A DNA stretch of 64,000 bases from Rhea pennata. Taxonomy: Eukaryota > Chordata > Aves > Rheiformes > Rheidae. The notes beneath the pieces were generated by a model. The model ran no database searches and had not been told where the DNA came from. It saw nothing but the letters and a program-made list of their open reading frames with translations. The translations under genes were made by a program, and so were the position numbers. Below are positions 14,301 to 26,230 of the stretch, in pieces. Within the stretch, counting starts at the first letter, position 1; every line of letters begins with the position of its first letter. Where the stretch lies: the NCBI RefSeq assembly GCF_028389875.1, contig NC_084673.1, forward strand, positions 15,537,501-15,601,500, given 5' to 3'.

Positions 14301-17269
14301 GTTATAGGAGAAGGATCACGTTTCAGGAAGAAACAAGGACAGCTTTCTCTCCATTATGTTTGGTGAGGAACACATTACTTCTTGTCTTGGATTCAGCCCT
14401 TGCAGTTCTCACCTGTGTTGTTGAAAACTCCATCAGATGAAAATATTAACATCTCATTTTCTCTGCGTAAGGGACAAATGAAGAGAAATGGATGCTTTTC
14501 CATGTAATGAATAATTAACCTGCAGAATTCCCAGCTGCTAGATATTGGGTCAAGTAATTAAGAGTGGGCAAGGAACAGAGAGGAACTTTAAAATGCTACT
14601 GCATTACATGTATAGAACTTAGCATCTGCAGAAGTATTAACAGGAAAAAAAATCATGTTTATCATGGATTTCATGCGTTAATTAGTAACAACTATGACTT
14701 ATTTGGAAAGATGCTCTCCAGATGATGGATGGTAACTCGGCACTGACTTGTCCGTTCTTCCCCTGCGCTTTCACATGGCTTGGGCCGTGCACGTGGGTGA
14801 TCCTCCAGCTGTGTACGCAGCCCTGCTGCTGTTGCCGTTGCATGGAGGTCCCTCTGCACATTTGTCCTCTGGGGGCGGGGGAAAAAAAGGGGGGGAAATT
14901 GACCCTTTAGCATAATTATTATTAATTCTCTATATTATTCTCTATTCTCTCTCCTGTTGGTAGCTGATTATACTAATTAGGGGTGATTATTGCCTATGCC
15001 CACTTAATCCGTATTTAAATGCAGCAGCCTGAATTTGTCTTCAGCACAGTCTCCCAAAGATAGAACCCAGGATCAAAGAAAATTCATGCATAGGTACTTT
15101 ATCCTACGGGATCAAACTAAAATGCAGTCAAAGAGCTTTAGAGTCAGTGGCTGCTCTCACACAAGGGTAAGGAGAGGAAGAAGTAGCTCTGGTTTTGCCT
15201 AGGCAAGAATGCAAGTTATTCTTTTCACCTCTGTAAGCTAGGCAGAATAATAAATCACAAGGATTCTTAGGAGAAAATATTTTACTCCAGTTAAGACAGA
15301 ACAGTTTCCTTTGTAAAAATAATAATTATTACTGAAAACATGATCAGCCATATTAAAAGTATTCTTTTATTCTTTTTCTTGGCCAGATCTCTCACTTTGG
15401 CACCTCTCAGCTTTTCAAGTAAGTACTGACATATTCCACATATCTGCAGATAGGCCCAGCGAGCATTTGCTAACCATGCTGTTACTCCAGCACAAGAAAA
15501 TACTGGGTCTTAGACACCCACAAAATCCAGGTACCAATCTTGCCTCTGCAAGAACCATCTTAAACCATTTTCTACAAAATAAGATGCTCGATGATGGGAA
15601 TGGAAGTGTTCCAGTTGGTTATGAAAAGCTTACGTGGAATTTTGTCCTAAATCACGTTTAATTCATTTAGGTCTCTAATTCTTTTAAGCAGCTGCATAAA
15701 GATTCAAAGCGGTGCTCAAAGATGTTATGTAGGACAGAAAGTATTTCCTTCCAGCCCACAAGGATGCGAGATATTACACAAACGGGGAAATCCTGTTCAC
15801 ACTGGGGTAAATGTGGTTTTGTCTCTGCCTTTAATGGAGTTTCCGTTCCTTTTTCTGCACCTAAATGAGAATGGGATTTTATTCACCTTCTGGCATGTGA
15901 CTGTCATACAAACTTGAAATTTTTTTGAGTGTTTTTAAAAGAAAAATGAAGACAAAATTGAGGAAGCCCAGAGAAAAGGCACATCTCCAGAGGGAGAAGG
16001 AGCCTAATAATTGTAGGGTGCCCTCTGATGAAGAGATCTAAGCTCTAAAGACACAACCTTGAAGTGTGGCACAAATGTAAATACTCCCACTCATGCTGGA
16101 GAAGTCGCTGAGAAAAATTTCCTGGAGGTTTTCTTACCGGGGGCAGAGTACCTTGCCACAGTGCACTTTCTTGCCACTGCATGTGTGTGTTGGGGAGGGA
16201 AATGCTTAGGATGAGGAGAAGGTTGTTATGCCACAGAAAGGAAAATGTACCATTATTTCCAGGAGTTTTCAAAGGAAGCTTTAGAACTCACAAACGTCCC
16301 ATCTGCTGCTCCATAAGGAATTCCAGCGATAAAGTTTCACATAGGCAAACTCTTGGGCACTGTTTTATGTTAAAATTAAATATGACTAAAATAGTTCAGA
16401 AACATCAACTATATTCTCTAAATTAAATTCAATAATTATTTATTCATCCTCCAACTTTGATTTTGTTAAATAACTAATAGTATGATTCCAGGCATGAATT
16501 AAGTCTACAGAAAATGCAGTCCTTGGAGAAGATCAAAGTGAATTCTCTGGTATTAGGCACCCACCTACAGCACTTGATCCTGAAAAAAAATTAGGTGCAT
16601 GTTTAAATCATGCTGTCCGTTCTTACTGGTTCCTGTGCATGAACCTAAGCCTCTGCCTAAACATTTTCAGAGCCAGGATCAAGGACCCTTATAGATCTCA
16701 ACGCTTCAAAAGTAGATATCTGAAAATGTAGCAGGCAGATGTGCTAAAACACTGCCCGGCTATCATACAAATGCTTATTCAGTCCTCTAAATCTACCACC
16801 ACTATGACAAAAGATGGAAATATCTTTGGTGACATGAATATGGACGGTAAGTGCGTACAGTGGAACACAAAGGTAAAATGGCCCTGTTTATCAGGCACAA
16901 TTAAAAGGAATAGAGGGTGACTAATAAAGAAGCAATTTAAAATCTTTACATGACACTGTGTCAAGGCAATAGCGTCATGCAACAGTGCCAACACAATTAA
17001 CTCCACGTACCTGCCTTGCACGGCACCAGGAAAGGCGCTTCCCCACGACTTCTGCGGTCGGGGGCCGTCGCAGCGGGTACTGCTGACGGAGCACAGCCGC
17101 TTGAACTCTGGTCTGGCTGCCACCTCCCAGAGCTGCAGGGAAAAACACACAAAACCCGCCTCCTCAGATCAAGGCAAGAGTATTTTTACACTTTGTTTTC
17201 TATATTCTTTTCTCTCCTTTTTGTTTTTGTTATCTCAGGCCTCACAGTTAATGTTTTTTAAAAAACAAG
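11346..17269. other. Non-coding, no recognised feature
   Basis: AT-rich intergenic-type sequence with short unrelated ORFs. An E-box CACGTG near 14790 stands alone. No conserved exon or repeat family recognised. Confidence 0.65.
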
Positions 17270-17410
17270 AGCACAATCATAGAATTGGTGAGGCTGGAAG
17301 GGACCTCTGGAGATCATCTAGTCCAACCCTCAAACAAGTGGCCCATAAGGGGATCAAACCCGTGACCTTGGCATTATTAGCACCACGCTCTAACCAGCTG
17401 AGCTAAACCT
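17270..17410 (-). mobile_element. tRNA-Ile-derived SINE with CR1-type tail (TguSINE1-like)
   Basis: On the minus strand the element starts with TTTAGCTCAGCTGGTTAGAG, then CGTGGTGCTAATAATGCCAA and CACGGGTTTGATCCC: a tRNA-Ile (AAT) body with intact A-box-like and B-box-like promoter motifs. It then runs into GGTTGGACTAGATGATCTCC and AGAGGTCCCTTCCAGCC, ending ATTCTATGAT, a CR1 3' tail that CR1 reverse transcriptase recognises. A full-length copy of about 140 bp. From memory this is the architecture of TguSINE1, described from zebra finch and other passerines. It is not a working tRNA gene because the 5' acceptor strand does not pair. Confidence 0.85.
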
Positions 17411-19239
17411 AATCCTTACAATCTTGAATTTGTGTGTGCATGCTTGGGCGCTTGATGGGGCTGAGGTGCCGGATTCCTTGGAGGAGTCGGTTCTAGATTT
17501 AGCGCTGCATAATACAAACATTTCCTGGCTACGAGTTCTTAGAGTTTGTAATTTAAAGTCAAGTTTGTAGAACCCTTTTCTCCAGATGAAAGATTGTTAT
17601 CTTGCAAAATATAGGCCAAACTATCCCTTTATTTCTTAGTTTGGTTATGTTACTATTTAATGGCCCATGTCAGATTACAGAATCCCCAAATCTGGCTGGT
17701 GACCGGGGCAGAGAGAGGCTGTAAATATGTATATTCTTTGCTATTCTTATTTTTGGGCCAAAATAATCTTCTCTTGGTCTTATTGTTACTGATGGTTCTT
17801 TGCAACACAGCACTGTTAAAAAATAATAATATAAAAAAATCTGAAGATACATCAAACATTGCAGAGTACAGCAAAAGCTGTCCAACACCCGCAGCTTTTT
17901 GAGGAATCTGTGGATTTTTTTCTTGTCAGAAATGTCTAGTTCACAGTTCTTTTTTAATTTGGGGAAGGATTTTGCTGGAGAGCGTGTTCTTTTAAATGAG
18001 ATAATTGAAGTCATCTACATGAAATCTCTCTTAGATTACCACCGGAAGAACGGTCCTCGCTTTCACCCAGCCTAACGACAGCTTTGTCTCTACCTGTCAG
18101 GGTGCAATTAAAGTGGAAAGTGAAATTTCGGAGGGCCCTTTGTAGTCGAAGAGAGAGGCTGACGCTGTTCCTCCCGGGCAGGAGCGCGGCTCCCGCAGGT
18201 GATGCCCTGGAGGAAGGCAGGAAGGGTCCTCCACGCCGAGGCAGGGCGCAGCGCCTGCGTGGCCTGGCCGGCCCGGGATTCGCCGTTCGGGCGACCAGGG
18301 CGGGCGCGCAGGGCGCTTCGCCTCTGATCGCGTTACTGGCACCACTGCGGGACGCACTGAGAAATACTTTCCGCTTCCATCCAAGAGAGACTAACTGAGT
18401 GCAGAGGTTTCCTTTCGCTTGTCTGCAGCTTAATAACAGCAGATATTACTCACGGTTATTAACAACTTTCCTTTCCTCGGTGGTGTTAGACTGACATTAA
18501 AAACCCGCCGTAGCAAACCCTGTTGCCCGCTGTCTCCTTTTGGTTCGGATTTTGTGCTCTGTGGTTGGCTTCACCGTAGTGGCCAGGGGCACAGGCGCCA
18601 GCAGAGGCGGCAGTGCCGCTGCTCGCTGGCTCTTACTCGGGGCTTCTCCAGTGATGCCTGGGACTATTGCCACCCAGAAGATCTGTTTGTTTAAACCGTT
18701 TCCAAACATTTTCTCTATCTTCTCCACTCATCGCGTTTTCTCATCGTCCTGGTCCATGAGTGACTTTAAAACACCCCCCCCCCCAATTTGTTTGTCCCGC
18801 ATGAGGTACGGTGCTGCCCCAGCTTGGCTGAGCCGACTCCGAGCAGCTTCCCAAGAGGAGCTGAAGGGACAGAAGAAATCTGGCCCATTTTAAAGACCGA
18901 GTGGGGCCGGGTTGGGAAGGGATTGTATGATGCGGCTGCCCGCGTTAGCAAGGCTCTGGTTTCGGTGACCAGGAGCTCCTTTGCAGCGCGGCGTTCCTGC
19001 AGCCACTCCAACAGCAGCCTTAAACGAGCAATACTTCCAGCCGCAGTTACGGCTAGAGCTAATCCCCTCCCTGAAACATCCTGCTAAAAGGGAAGGCCAG
19101 AAAACAGTCCTGATGCCAAAGCTTTTGTGATCCAGTGCTTGCAGAAATCAGAGACGTGTAAATGAGATCTGCAGCAAGCAATCAGCATTACCTAATGGGA
19201 CAAGTGAAAACCAGCCCCGCCAGTGGGGCTCCAATGGTC
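17411..19239. other. Sequence leading up to the CpG island
   Basis: AT-rich at first, then mixed G+C from about 18040, including the block at 18090-18390 and a C-run near 18773-18784. It may contain distal promoter elements. No coding sequence recognised. Confidence 0.6.
18090..18390. other. Small GC/CpG-rich block upstream of the main island
   Basis: G+C rises sharply with clustered CpG (for example around 18240-18330). It holds open frames on both strands (18084-18398 + and 18097-18384 -) that look compositional. It may be an outlying part of the promoter region. No exon could be recognised. Confidence 0.45.
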
Positions 19240-20930
19240 GGCGCCCCAGCCTGACGGCGGGCCTTGCTCCCCGCCTGCCCCGTGCCACCCGAGCCGGGCA
19301 TAGCGAGTGCTCTGGGGAGGGGGGGAAGCAGCTATGTCCCCGCAGAGAGGGAAGTAATTACGGCAGAGAAAAGGAAGAAAAAAAAGAAGTTGCATGAGGA
19401 AGGAAGTAGCAAATGTTAAATCAGTGACTCAGAGTACGAAATGACTAATCACGTCAAAGAACAGCTTGTTTCGGCAGGGAATGGGCGCCGATGCCTTGTC
19501 GAGAACGCACAGAGGTTATGTGAGCCGGCGGGGCTTCAGCGCGGGCGCGGAGGCCAGCGAGCGCCCTCGCGGGTGCCGCGGCCCCGGCCCGGCCCGCTGC
19601 CCCTCGCGAAGCGCCGCGCAGACGGCGGCGGCCGGGCTCTGCCGAGCTCCGCCGGGCTCTGCGCGCCCGCGCCACCGCCGCTGCTCGCCGTCGGGGCCGC
19701 CCGCGCGGGCGCGGAGCGACGCCGGTGACCTACTTTCCGCCGGCTGCTCCCGGCGGACGGCACCGCCGCGCCCCGCGCCCTGCCCCGGCCCTGCCCGGCC
19801 TCCGGGTGCCGCCGCACGGGGCGGCCGCGCGCGCGCGCGCTGCCGGCGTTCCGCGCGCGTTCTATCCCCGTTCCGCGCGCGTTCCATCCGCGCGCTGCCG
19901 GCGTTCCGCGCGCGTTCTATCCCCGTTCCGCGCGCGTTCCATCCGCGCGCTCCGGCGTTCCGCGCGCGTTCTGCTCGCGTTTCTCGCGTTCTACGCCTGT
20001 TTTGCGCGCGTTCTGCCCGCACCGCGCGTGTTGCACGGGGGCCGCGCGCATCGCCCCTCCCGCGCCACGCGCGCGCCGCGGGTTGCCTCCTGCCTGCGGC
20101 TGCCGGTGGCAGCAGGGAGGGGTGGAGGGAGCGCGCCTGTGCAATGCCAGGAGGACGGGCTCAGCCCGCCGCCGCGTTACACAACCGCCCGCCGCAATAG
20201 GCGAGTTTCACAAGTCCCGCCGCAGCTCGCCGGCAGCCCGGACCCACCTTGCGCGCCCGCTGCGCTCCGCGGCCAGCCCTGCCCCTGCCTCTGCCGCTGC
20301 CCGCGCCCATGCCATGTCTCCTCCGGGCAGCGGCACCCCGGGGCGGGCGGTAGCCCCTGGCGCCGGCAGGGCACCGCGCCGGGGCTGGGCATGGCACTGA
20401 GGGCGGCTGCGGGACGCGAATCCTCCCAGACGGTACGTACGGGCGCTGCAGCCCCCCCGGCCGCGGCGGAGCGGGGCGCGGAGGGGTCCCGCACTCGGAG
20501 CCCGCGGGGGGCTGCCCGCAGCCGCGGCGGGTGCGCTCGGCGCCCAGCGGCGTCGGGGCTACGAGCTACGGGCACGGGGTGCAGCGCGGCAGCCCCCCGC
20601 GCTCTTCCTGCAGCTTCCTGAAGGTCCCGGTGAAGTTTCGGGGAGAGGGGTGGATTTACTGCTGCAACTTAACACTGAAGTCGCCGTATTTTTTAAGACG
20701 TAACGCGTGTCTGCAGGATGGAAGCGGGGTTGCAGCGCGGTTGATCTCCCGCGCCGGAGGTGCCGGCGGGGGCCGGCGGGCGCGGGGCAGCGCGGAGCTG
20801 CGGGGCGCCGTGCGCGGAGCGGGGGGACCCGCGGTGCTGCGGCGGCGCTGGGGCCGAGCGCGGCTCTCTCACTGCCTCCTGGATTTTCTGTCCGCCGGTG
20901 AACTGTGTGGTCTGGAAGGTACGACAGAGC
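19240..20930. promoter_or_regulatory. CpG island, probable NPAS2 promoter and non-coding first exon
   Basis: A long stretch of very high G+C with dense undepleted CpG, in a window that is otherwise AT-rich. It includes a GC box GGGGCGGGCGG around 20340. The first coding exon (44013) needs an upstream non-coding exon on the + strand, and this is the strongest island upstream of it. Candidate donors are ACG|GTACGT at about 20432/20433 and GAAG|GTACGA at about 20918/20919. I cannot choose the transcription start or the true donor. An E-box lies just downstream at 21221-21226. It could also serve an unseen upstream or divergent transcript. Confidence 0.65.
19841..20005. repeat. 55-bp GC-rich tandem repeat inside the CpG island
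   Basis: Two nearly identical 55-bp units at 19841-19895 and 19896-19950, each starting TGCCGGCGTTCCGCGCGCG, followed by a third copy that begins TCCGGCGTTCCGCG at 19951 and decays by about 20005. Each unit holds two copies of the submotif CGTTCCGCGCGCGTTC. Alternating CG runs flank it (19831-19840). It produces long arginine/serine-rich open frames on both strands that are side effects of base composition. Confidence 0.88.
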
Positions 20931-21220
20931 AAACGCTGCAAAGTGAGGTCTCCTTCCTAAATATAGAATCTAACATCCAGGTCGGAAAGTTACTCCTCCC
21001 ACCAGGGTTATTGTGTCATTTGATTTTACAAACTGTTTACGTTACAAGTGGGGACTTAGGAAGGCTTTGAAAGCCCTTCATAGCGTTTCGGCTACAGATT
21101 TGTTGAATGATAACTCCAAGCGCTGGTCTTTAATGGCAGCAGTTGCCAACCGATTGCTGTGGGAGCTTGCGCTTGACCTGCGCTTCCACACTGAGCCCCG
21201 TGTGATTCGTAATGAGCTGT

Positions 21221-21226
21221 CACGTG
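21221..21226. promoter_or_regulatory. Perfect E-box CACGTG close to the CpG island
   Basis: TCACGTGT at 21220-21227, about 300 bases downstream of the island edge. CACGTG is the binding site of CLOCK/NPAS2-BMAL1 and also of USF and MYC. Other copies in the presumed first intron are at 27759-27764, 28075-28080 and about 35437. A 6-mer is expected by chance many times in 64 kb, so position is the only argument. Confidence 0.3.
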
Positions 21227-23039
21227 TGCTGGAGAGATACTTATCCACTGGAAGTGTCCCCAAAGTCCCCCGAAGTCCCCCAGTCCCTGAAGGCTGCCAG
21301 CCCCCTGCACCCTCCTCCAGGCAGGGGATGCCCGCAAGGGGCTGCCCAAAAAGTCCAGCCACCCCTTTTTGGGGCAGAACTGGCACATTTTGCCAACCAG
21401 TGCTGTTCCCTGATCAAAGTCATATTCTTCGGTAGGGGAGTAACCCTGGAGTAGCTGAACTCCAAGCTATTAAAACGTACCATACTTTGCCCGCTTGCGA
21501 GGGTGCAGCGTAACCTGGCAGGGCAGGGTTATTTATTAGCCCGAGTTTATTGTTGTGTGCAGTGAAAGCAGAGCTGCTGATTTGCCTAATGAGACAAGAA
21601 CTTCTAGTTGTGCAGATGGGAAAATGTCAGGAGTCGCTTCATTTCTGAGCACAGTGACAGTGCTCCCTGCCCTTATTTCGCCGGATTGCTGCTCGCCGGT
21701 CGCTGATGTGCTGAAACGGGAACTTGCCTGAAGAGGCAGCCGGTCACGTTTCTGCTACATAGGCTTGGCAGTCTTCAGGGGTCCTACAGGTGTTATTTAA
21801 AATTCTAAATAATTTGGGGAGTATACAGCCTTGTACTGATTATACTACAACAAAATGTACTGTTTTGTTCGGGATTTGTGCAATTTTTATAGACTTCCTC
21901 AGCTTCACCATAGTTTTCCGGTCAGAAAAAAAAATTGGATTTTTGCATTTCTAGCAGATGTATTTGGAAAAGATAGATGGTTTCCCTATGATGTACTAAC
22001 CAGCGTGGAGTAGTGTGTCGCTGATGGATCGCAGAGGACCAGAGCAGCTTGTGCGCTGATACCCAGGAACGGTAGCACTGCGGCGCTGGGTCAGACACGC
22101 TGCTAATAGGTGCAGCAAGTACTCAGGGGGAGACTAAGCTCACGGGTTAAGCCAGAAATGGAAGTTTGTGTGGATGGGAGGCACTCATGTATCTTGAGCT
22201 GAACCTGCTTACTACTGAATCTTCAGAAGTTTTCTGGAAGATGTAATAGGAAAGATGAAAATTGAAAGAGGAGCAATTACTTATTGCTTGTTTCTGCTGT
22301 TCATTCAGAGCTATGTGTTAGGATTATTTGATCTAGAGGAAAAAGGAAAATTGATTTGAAATTCTTAAAATAAACTGCAAATTTCAGTGAAATTCGGTGA
22401 TAAGGTATGTGACAGTTTCTGGTTTTCAGCCACTCAGTTTATGTCTGTATTGAATTATTTCACCAGTTTAAGACACATATGAAGTACTCACTTAAAAATA
22501 ACTCAGGGTTAAAGATTAAAATTAGCAAGTGAATAGTTCATAATTAAAGTCTCATGGTGTTGGAAGCAACATTAAATTTCAACCATAGTGATGTTAAGTC
22601 CAACTTCTGCTCGTTAGTAGGAGAAATTTGGTACGACGTCTTTACCGTTTGAATCGAGGGCTTGTCTATACACAGAAGTTGCATTGTTTTGCCCTAAATT
22701 ATGCAACCTCCCAAGATTCACTCGTAATGATATAAAGGTTTTAATGCCAGCATAGTTCATTCTTGCAAGATTAGGGGGATGATGTGTATATCAGAACAAC
22801 TGAATCCATGGCTTGTACTGAAATAGTTATGTTTTTAGTGGAATAATAGGTCTTTAACCAAAATAATAATACCAATAAAAATCAAAATAATGAGGACCAG
22901 ACTTTGTCAGTATTATTAAAATGATACACCTCTGTACCACACTCATTCCAACCTCTCTAATAAGGAAGTCAGATGGATACAAAGCTATATTTATTTTCTA
23001 TGACCTGGATAACACCCTTCTTTCATGTGAATCTTTATT

Positions 23040-23245
23040 CATCAAGGCCGCGTTCTGCCCCGTCTGACCTACCCGGCTCGGGGCCGTGTAAGGCCGAGCC
23101 AGATCTGCCCCTGAGCGCGCAGCCATGGCTCCAAGGCTCGCGCCGAGGGTGCGAGGAGGAGAGACTCCCTCGCCCTGCGGCCAGCACGCCGAAGGGAAAG
23201 CGCCCCGGCGCAGGGCCTGGCCGTTATTCCCGACGTCCCCCTGGA
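23040..23245. other. Short GC-rich patch in the presumed first intron
   Basis: About 200 bases rich in G+C and CpG, embedded in AT-rich DNA. No recognisable coding content, and open frames on both strands are compositional. It could be a small regulatory island. Confidence 0.35.
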
Positions 23246-23424
23246 GCCCTGGCTTTAAGTGGGATTTAAGTGGCGCATAGGCCCTCACAAGCCTTCTGTA
23301 GAAAGAGGTGTTTGCTTGCTCTGCATCTGCGCAGCCTCTGATCCGCGAGATTCAATCAAATTGCGTAGAGGTGTATACAATTAATGAGAGAATCTGACCT
23401 GCTTAATATTCCCTTATTGGCTTT

Positions 23425-23600
23425 GGCCTTGTCCACACCGGGAGATTACACCAATTGAGTTCAAGTCCATTTTTAACGTGATTTGATTAACCCGATGTGA
23501 ACTCTTCGGAGGACGTTCTTATTTGGGTTCAAATAAACTTAATTTGGTTTAACCACAACCTGCAGTTAGTCAATTTACACAAAACTGAAATTAGCCATGC
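23425..23600. repeat. Possible old DNA-transposon-like (MITE) fragment
   Basis: GCCTTGTCCACACCGGGAGA, with repeated AATTTGGTTTAA and GATTTGATTAACCC motifs, resembles an interspersed repeat common in turtles, crocodiles and birds whose terminus reads like GGCCTTGTCTACAC. A second start-like motif, GGGCTTGTCTATACACAG, occurs at 22658-22675. I cannot name the family with confidence. Confidence 0.35.
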
Positions 23601-23734
23601 CTCCACTGAAAGGAGAACTTGCATCTCTAAATAATGACACAAGTTGCCCGTGTAAGCAGGACCTTCTGCAGAGTCTGGACTACAGTATAATTACTAACAA
23701 ATCCGTAAGAGGCTGAAAGCTATTCATAGCAACG

Positions 23735-23777
23735 TGTATTAAAAAAAAACAAACAAAAAACAAACAAAAAAAAAACT
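23735..23777 (+). repeat. A-rich simple repeat (CAAA/CAAAAA type)
   Basis: A-runs separated by single C, such as AACAAACAAAAAACAAACAA. It lies just before the recognisable start of the decayed CR1 copy. Confidence 0.85.
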
Positions 23778-25300
23778 TAAATATCCTAGTGAGACAAATG
23801 AAGGCGTCTAGATGGCCTGGTCCTGAAATACTGAAAGCACTGGCACCTTCTATCGCAAGTCTAGTAGCACGGCTTTTCATGACTTCTCAGCTGCGGAGGT
23901 GGAGAAGTGGTTGTATCTTGTAAGTGAAATCTCTGTACTGTCAAAAAAAAAAAAAAAAGTGAAGCAGGGAATTGTAGGCCTGGTGGTTTGAGTGCTCTAG
24001 TACACAGTGTCTCATGACGTATTTTGAAGGAAAGAATAATTATACATGAAAATAATGAGGAAGCAGGTTAAATTATGACAAGATTTTATCAAAGATGGAT
24101 TGTGCTAGACTAATCTAACATCTTTTTTATATAACAGATTTCATAGGTGGGGTAATAGAGGAATGTAATTCATCTGAAGCCAGGCATTTGATACTATGCC
24201 GCATAGGACATCATTCTTAAAATGAAGATGCTGGCCCAATACTGGAGTTCAAAGGTGCAAAAGGAGCAGTCTAAGGAAAAGATAAAACAGTTGTACCTCA
24301 GAGAAAGTCACCTGGATGGAGGGAGGCTAGTACTGGTCCTCTAGGACTGCATGTGTTTAGTGCAGCCACTCTGACAGATGGGAAAGAAGTCAGTGTGGAC
24401 TCGTGCATCGTGTGGGATGGCACAAAGTTTGGAGGTATTGTCACTCTGGAGGAGGATTGGATTTCCATACAAAAAACATTTAGAGGACTGTTGATTGGAG
24501 TGATAGCAATAAAATGAGGTTTAGTAATGCTGAGTGCAAAGTCATGCAAAGCTTGGATCTTTGAGACCAGTAACAAGAATTGCGGAAGGGAGCGAGGTGG
24601 CCGTGCTGGCCCATCAGAAGATCCCTCTGAGCCATCAAGGGGAACAGAGCTATGAAGGAGACTATTGCCATTCTTGGCTGCTCTAAGGAAAATATTGTAA
24701 AAAATACAGAGAAAAATGTGATTTTTATCATTGTACCAAGCACTGGTAAATGAGTTTTGTGTCACTCGTGGAGCAGCACACAGGGTATTGTGCATACCTC
24801 CAGACACCTCGATCAAGAAAATGTTAAATTACAACAGTAGGAGGGCTAGTGAAGTAATTATGTGAATGGAATATCTATTTTATGATGTGAGATTAAAGAG
24901 CTTAATTTGTTTGGCTTTGGCCAACTGAACAAATGAAGGGACAGGTTACAGTGAGTCTTGAGCCCTGTTGGGGCTAGGTAACAAGAAGGCAGAAAAACTG
25001 TTTAAGTCAAAGAATAGCATCAGCACAACATCAAATTATATAAGTTGGTCATGAATAAATTTGGATGGCAAATTAGAAGAAAGCTTCTAACTACCTAAGG
25101 ACTGAAGTTGTGTAATAGTCTTTCAATTAGGGAAGTTGTTTTGAGATAGATCCTGATAATCTTATGGAAGAGATTATACAATTGAATAAGAAAATTCCTG
25201 GAGATAGGAAATCAAGTTTGTAGAGTTAGTCCTTGGGTCTCCAGTATTTTAGTATTTTCAAGGCAAGGTTGAAAGGAGAGTGGTTCAGGTTTTGTTTGCA
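23770..25300 (+). mobile_element. Ancient degenerate CR1-clade LINE (reverse transcriptase part to 3' end)
   Basis: A heavily mutated, non-coding copy aligned from memory to CR1 of birds and turtles. Landmarks in order: GGCCTGGTCCTGAAATACTG (23815-23834; motif PGPEIL); an A-run and AGTGAAGCAGGGAATTGTAG (motif KKGSR.NYRP) near 23960-23978; GCCAGGCATTTGATACTATG near 24179 (motif SKAFDTV); TGGAGTGATAGCAATAAAAT near 24496; TTGTACCAAGCACTGG near 24732; and TGAATAAATTTGGATGGCAA near 25051 with AGAAGAAAGCTTCTAAC. The order is colinear over 1.5 kb. The internal A16 (23943-23958) sits where CR1 encodes lysines. Boundaries are approximate. Confidence 0.78.
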
Positions 25301-26109
25301 TTGTGTGATATTAATCCCATACATCAAGGCTTCTACTTTTTTCTAGGGAGCTGGGGCAAGAAGGACTTTTCCCTATTGCTGCAGATTTGACTTTCTTTCC
25401 CCATTTGCCCCCCTCTTGAAGGCTGGATGTTGGCCATAGCAAGAGGGGTAAAGACTTGCAGCCCAGAATCTCCTCGTAGCATTGGATTATCCCAGTTGCC
25501 TGGGCAGTGTTTTCTAGCACGCTCCCTGGACTGGCCTGCTCATCAGATTTGGAGTCAGAGAGGAGTTTTTCCTTCAGGTTGTGTTGCCAGGAGCTCTAAG
25601 CTTATTTTGTGCTTCTGGTAGTGTATTTCATGGCATATTTTCTGGGATCTATTGCTAGTGTTGTTTAATGAACTTCTTGTGGTTGCAAGGACTTGCAGTA
25701 CTGACAATGCTCTTTCATCTGCCCCGCTCTTTTCTGTGTCGCAGTACAATTTTATCTTTTGCACTTCTAATGCATATCATGAGTTTGTTATGGGAGGCGA
25801 GGAAGTGGTCTAGATCTCCTGATGCATCTTGGCAGGTTGAAGAGCAGTTGTAAAGTAGGCATTAATAGCCTTGTTTCCTGAGATTAGGGGGGTGACGTTG
25901 ATGTCCACAGTTTTGCCTTTCTGATATTTCTAAAATACGTTGCAAAGCTGGGCTTCAAATTAGCTCTGCTGAGGGATAAATCAGAACAAAATTCTGTGAA
26001 ATGCACAAGATGATAACCTCTAGAAGAATTAAGAGATTGCTGGCCACTAGTGATGAATTAGTTTTGTTATAGGAAAGTTGAATGTATAATGTGCATTTTC
26101 TCTTATTAC

Positions 26110-26230
26110 AAGAAAGAGAGAGCAAGGAAGAAAAAAAGAGGAAAAAGAAAGAGGGGAAAAAAAGGAAAGGAAAAGGGAAAGAGGGGGACAAAGAAGAAAA
26201 AGTAAGAGCAAGCAAGCAAGGAGAGGAAAA
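26110..26230 (+). repeat. Purine-rich (GA) tract
   Basis: About 120 bases that are almost all A and G on the + strand, with only a few pyrimidine interruptions until about 26200 and then AGCAAGCAAGCAAGGAG. Such homopurine tracts can form triplex (H-DNA) structures. It lies 230 bases before the CpG island at 26460. Confidence 0.8.

Noticed and set aside
17337..17408. tRNA-Ile (AAT) gene on the minus strand
   Set aside because: The body and B-box are good, but the 5' acceptor strand does not pair with the 3' end and the sequence runs straight into a CR1 tail, so it is the head of a SINE.
19466..20621. Long open frames (up to 298 residues on +, 168 on -) in the CpG island
   Set aside because: They overlap in several frames on both strands, are arginine/alanine/proline rich, track the 55-bp repeat and contain no domain. 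They are products of GC-rich composition with few stop codons.
23815..25300. An expressed gene in the CR1 region (for example the reverse ORF 24298-24816)
   Set aside because: The + strand sequence follows CR1 motif order with many stops and shifts. The reverse ORF is only its antisense.
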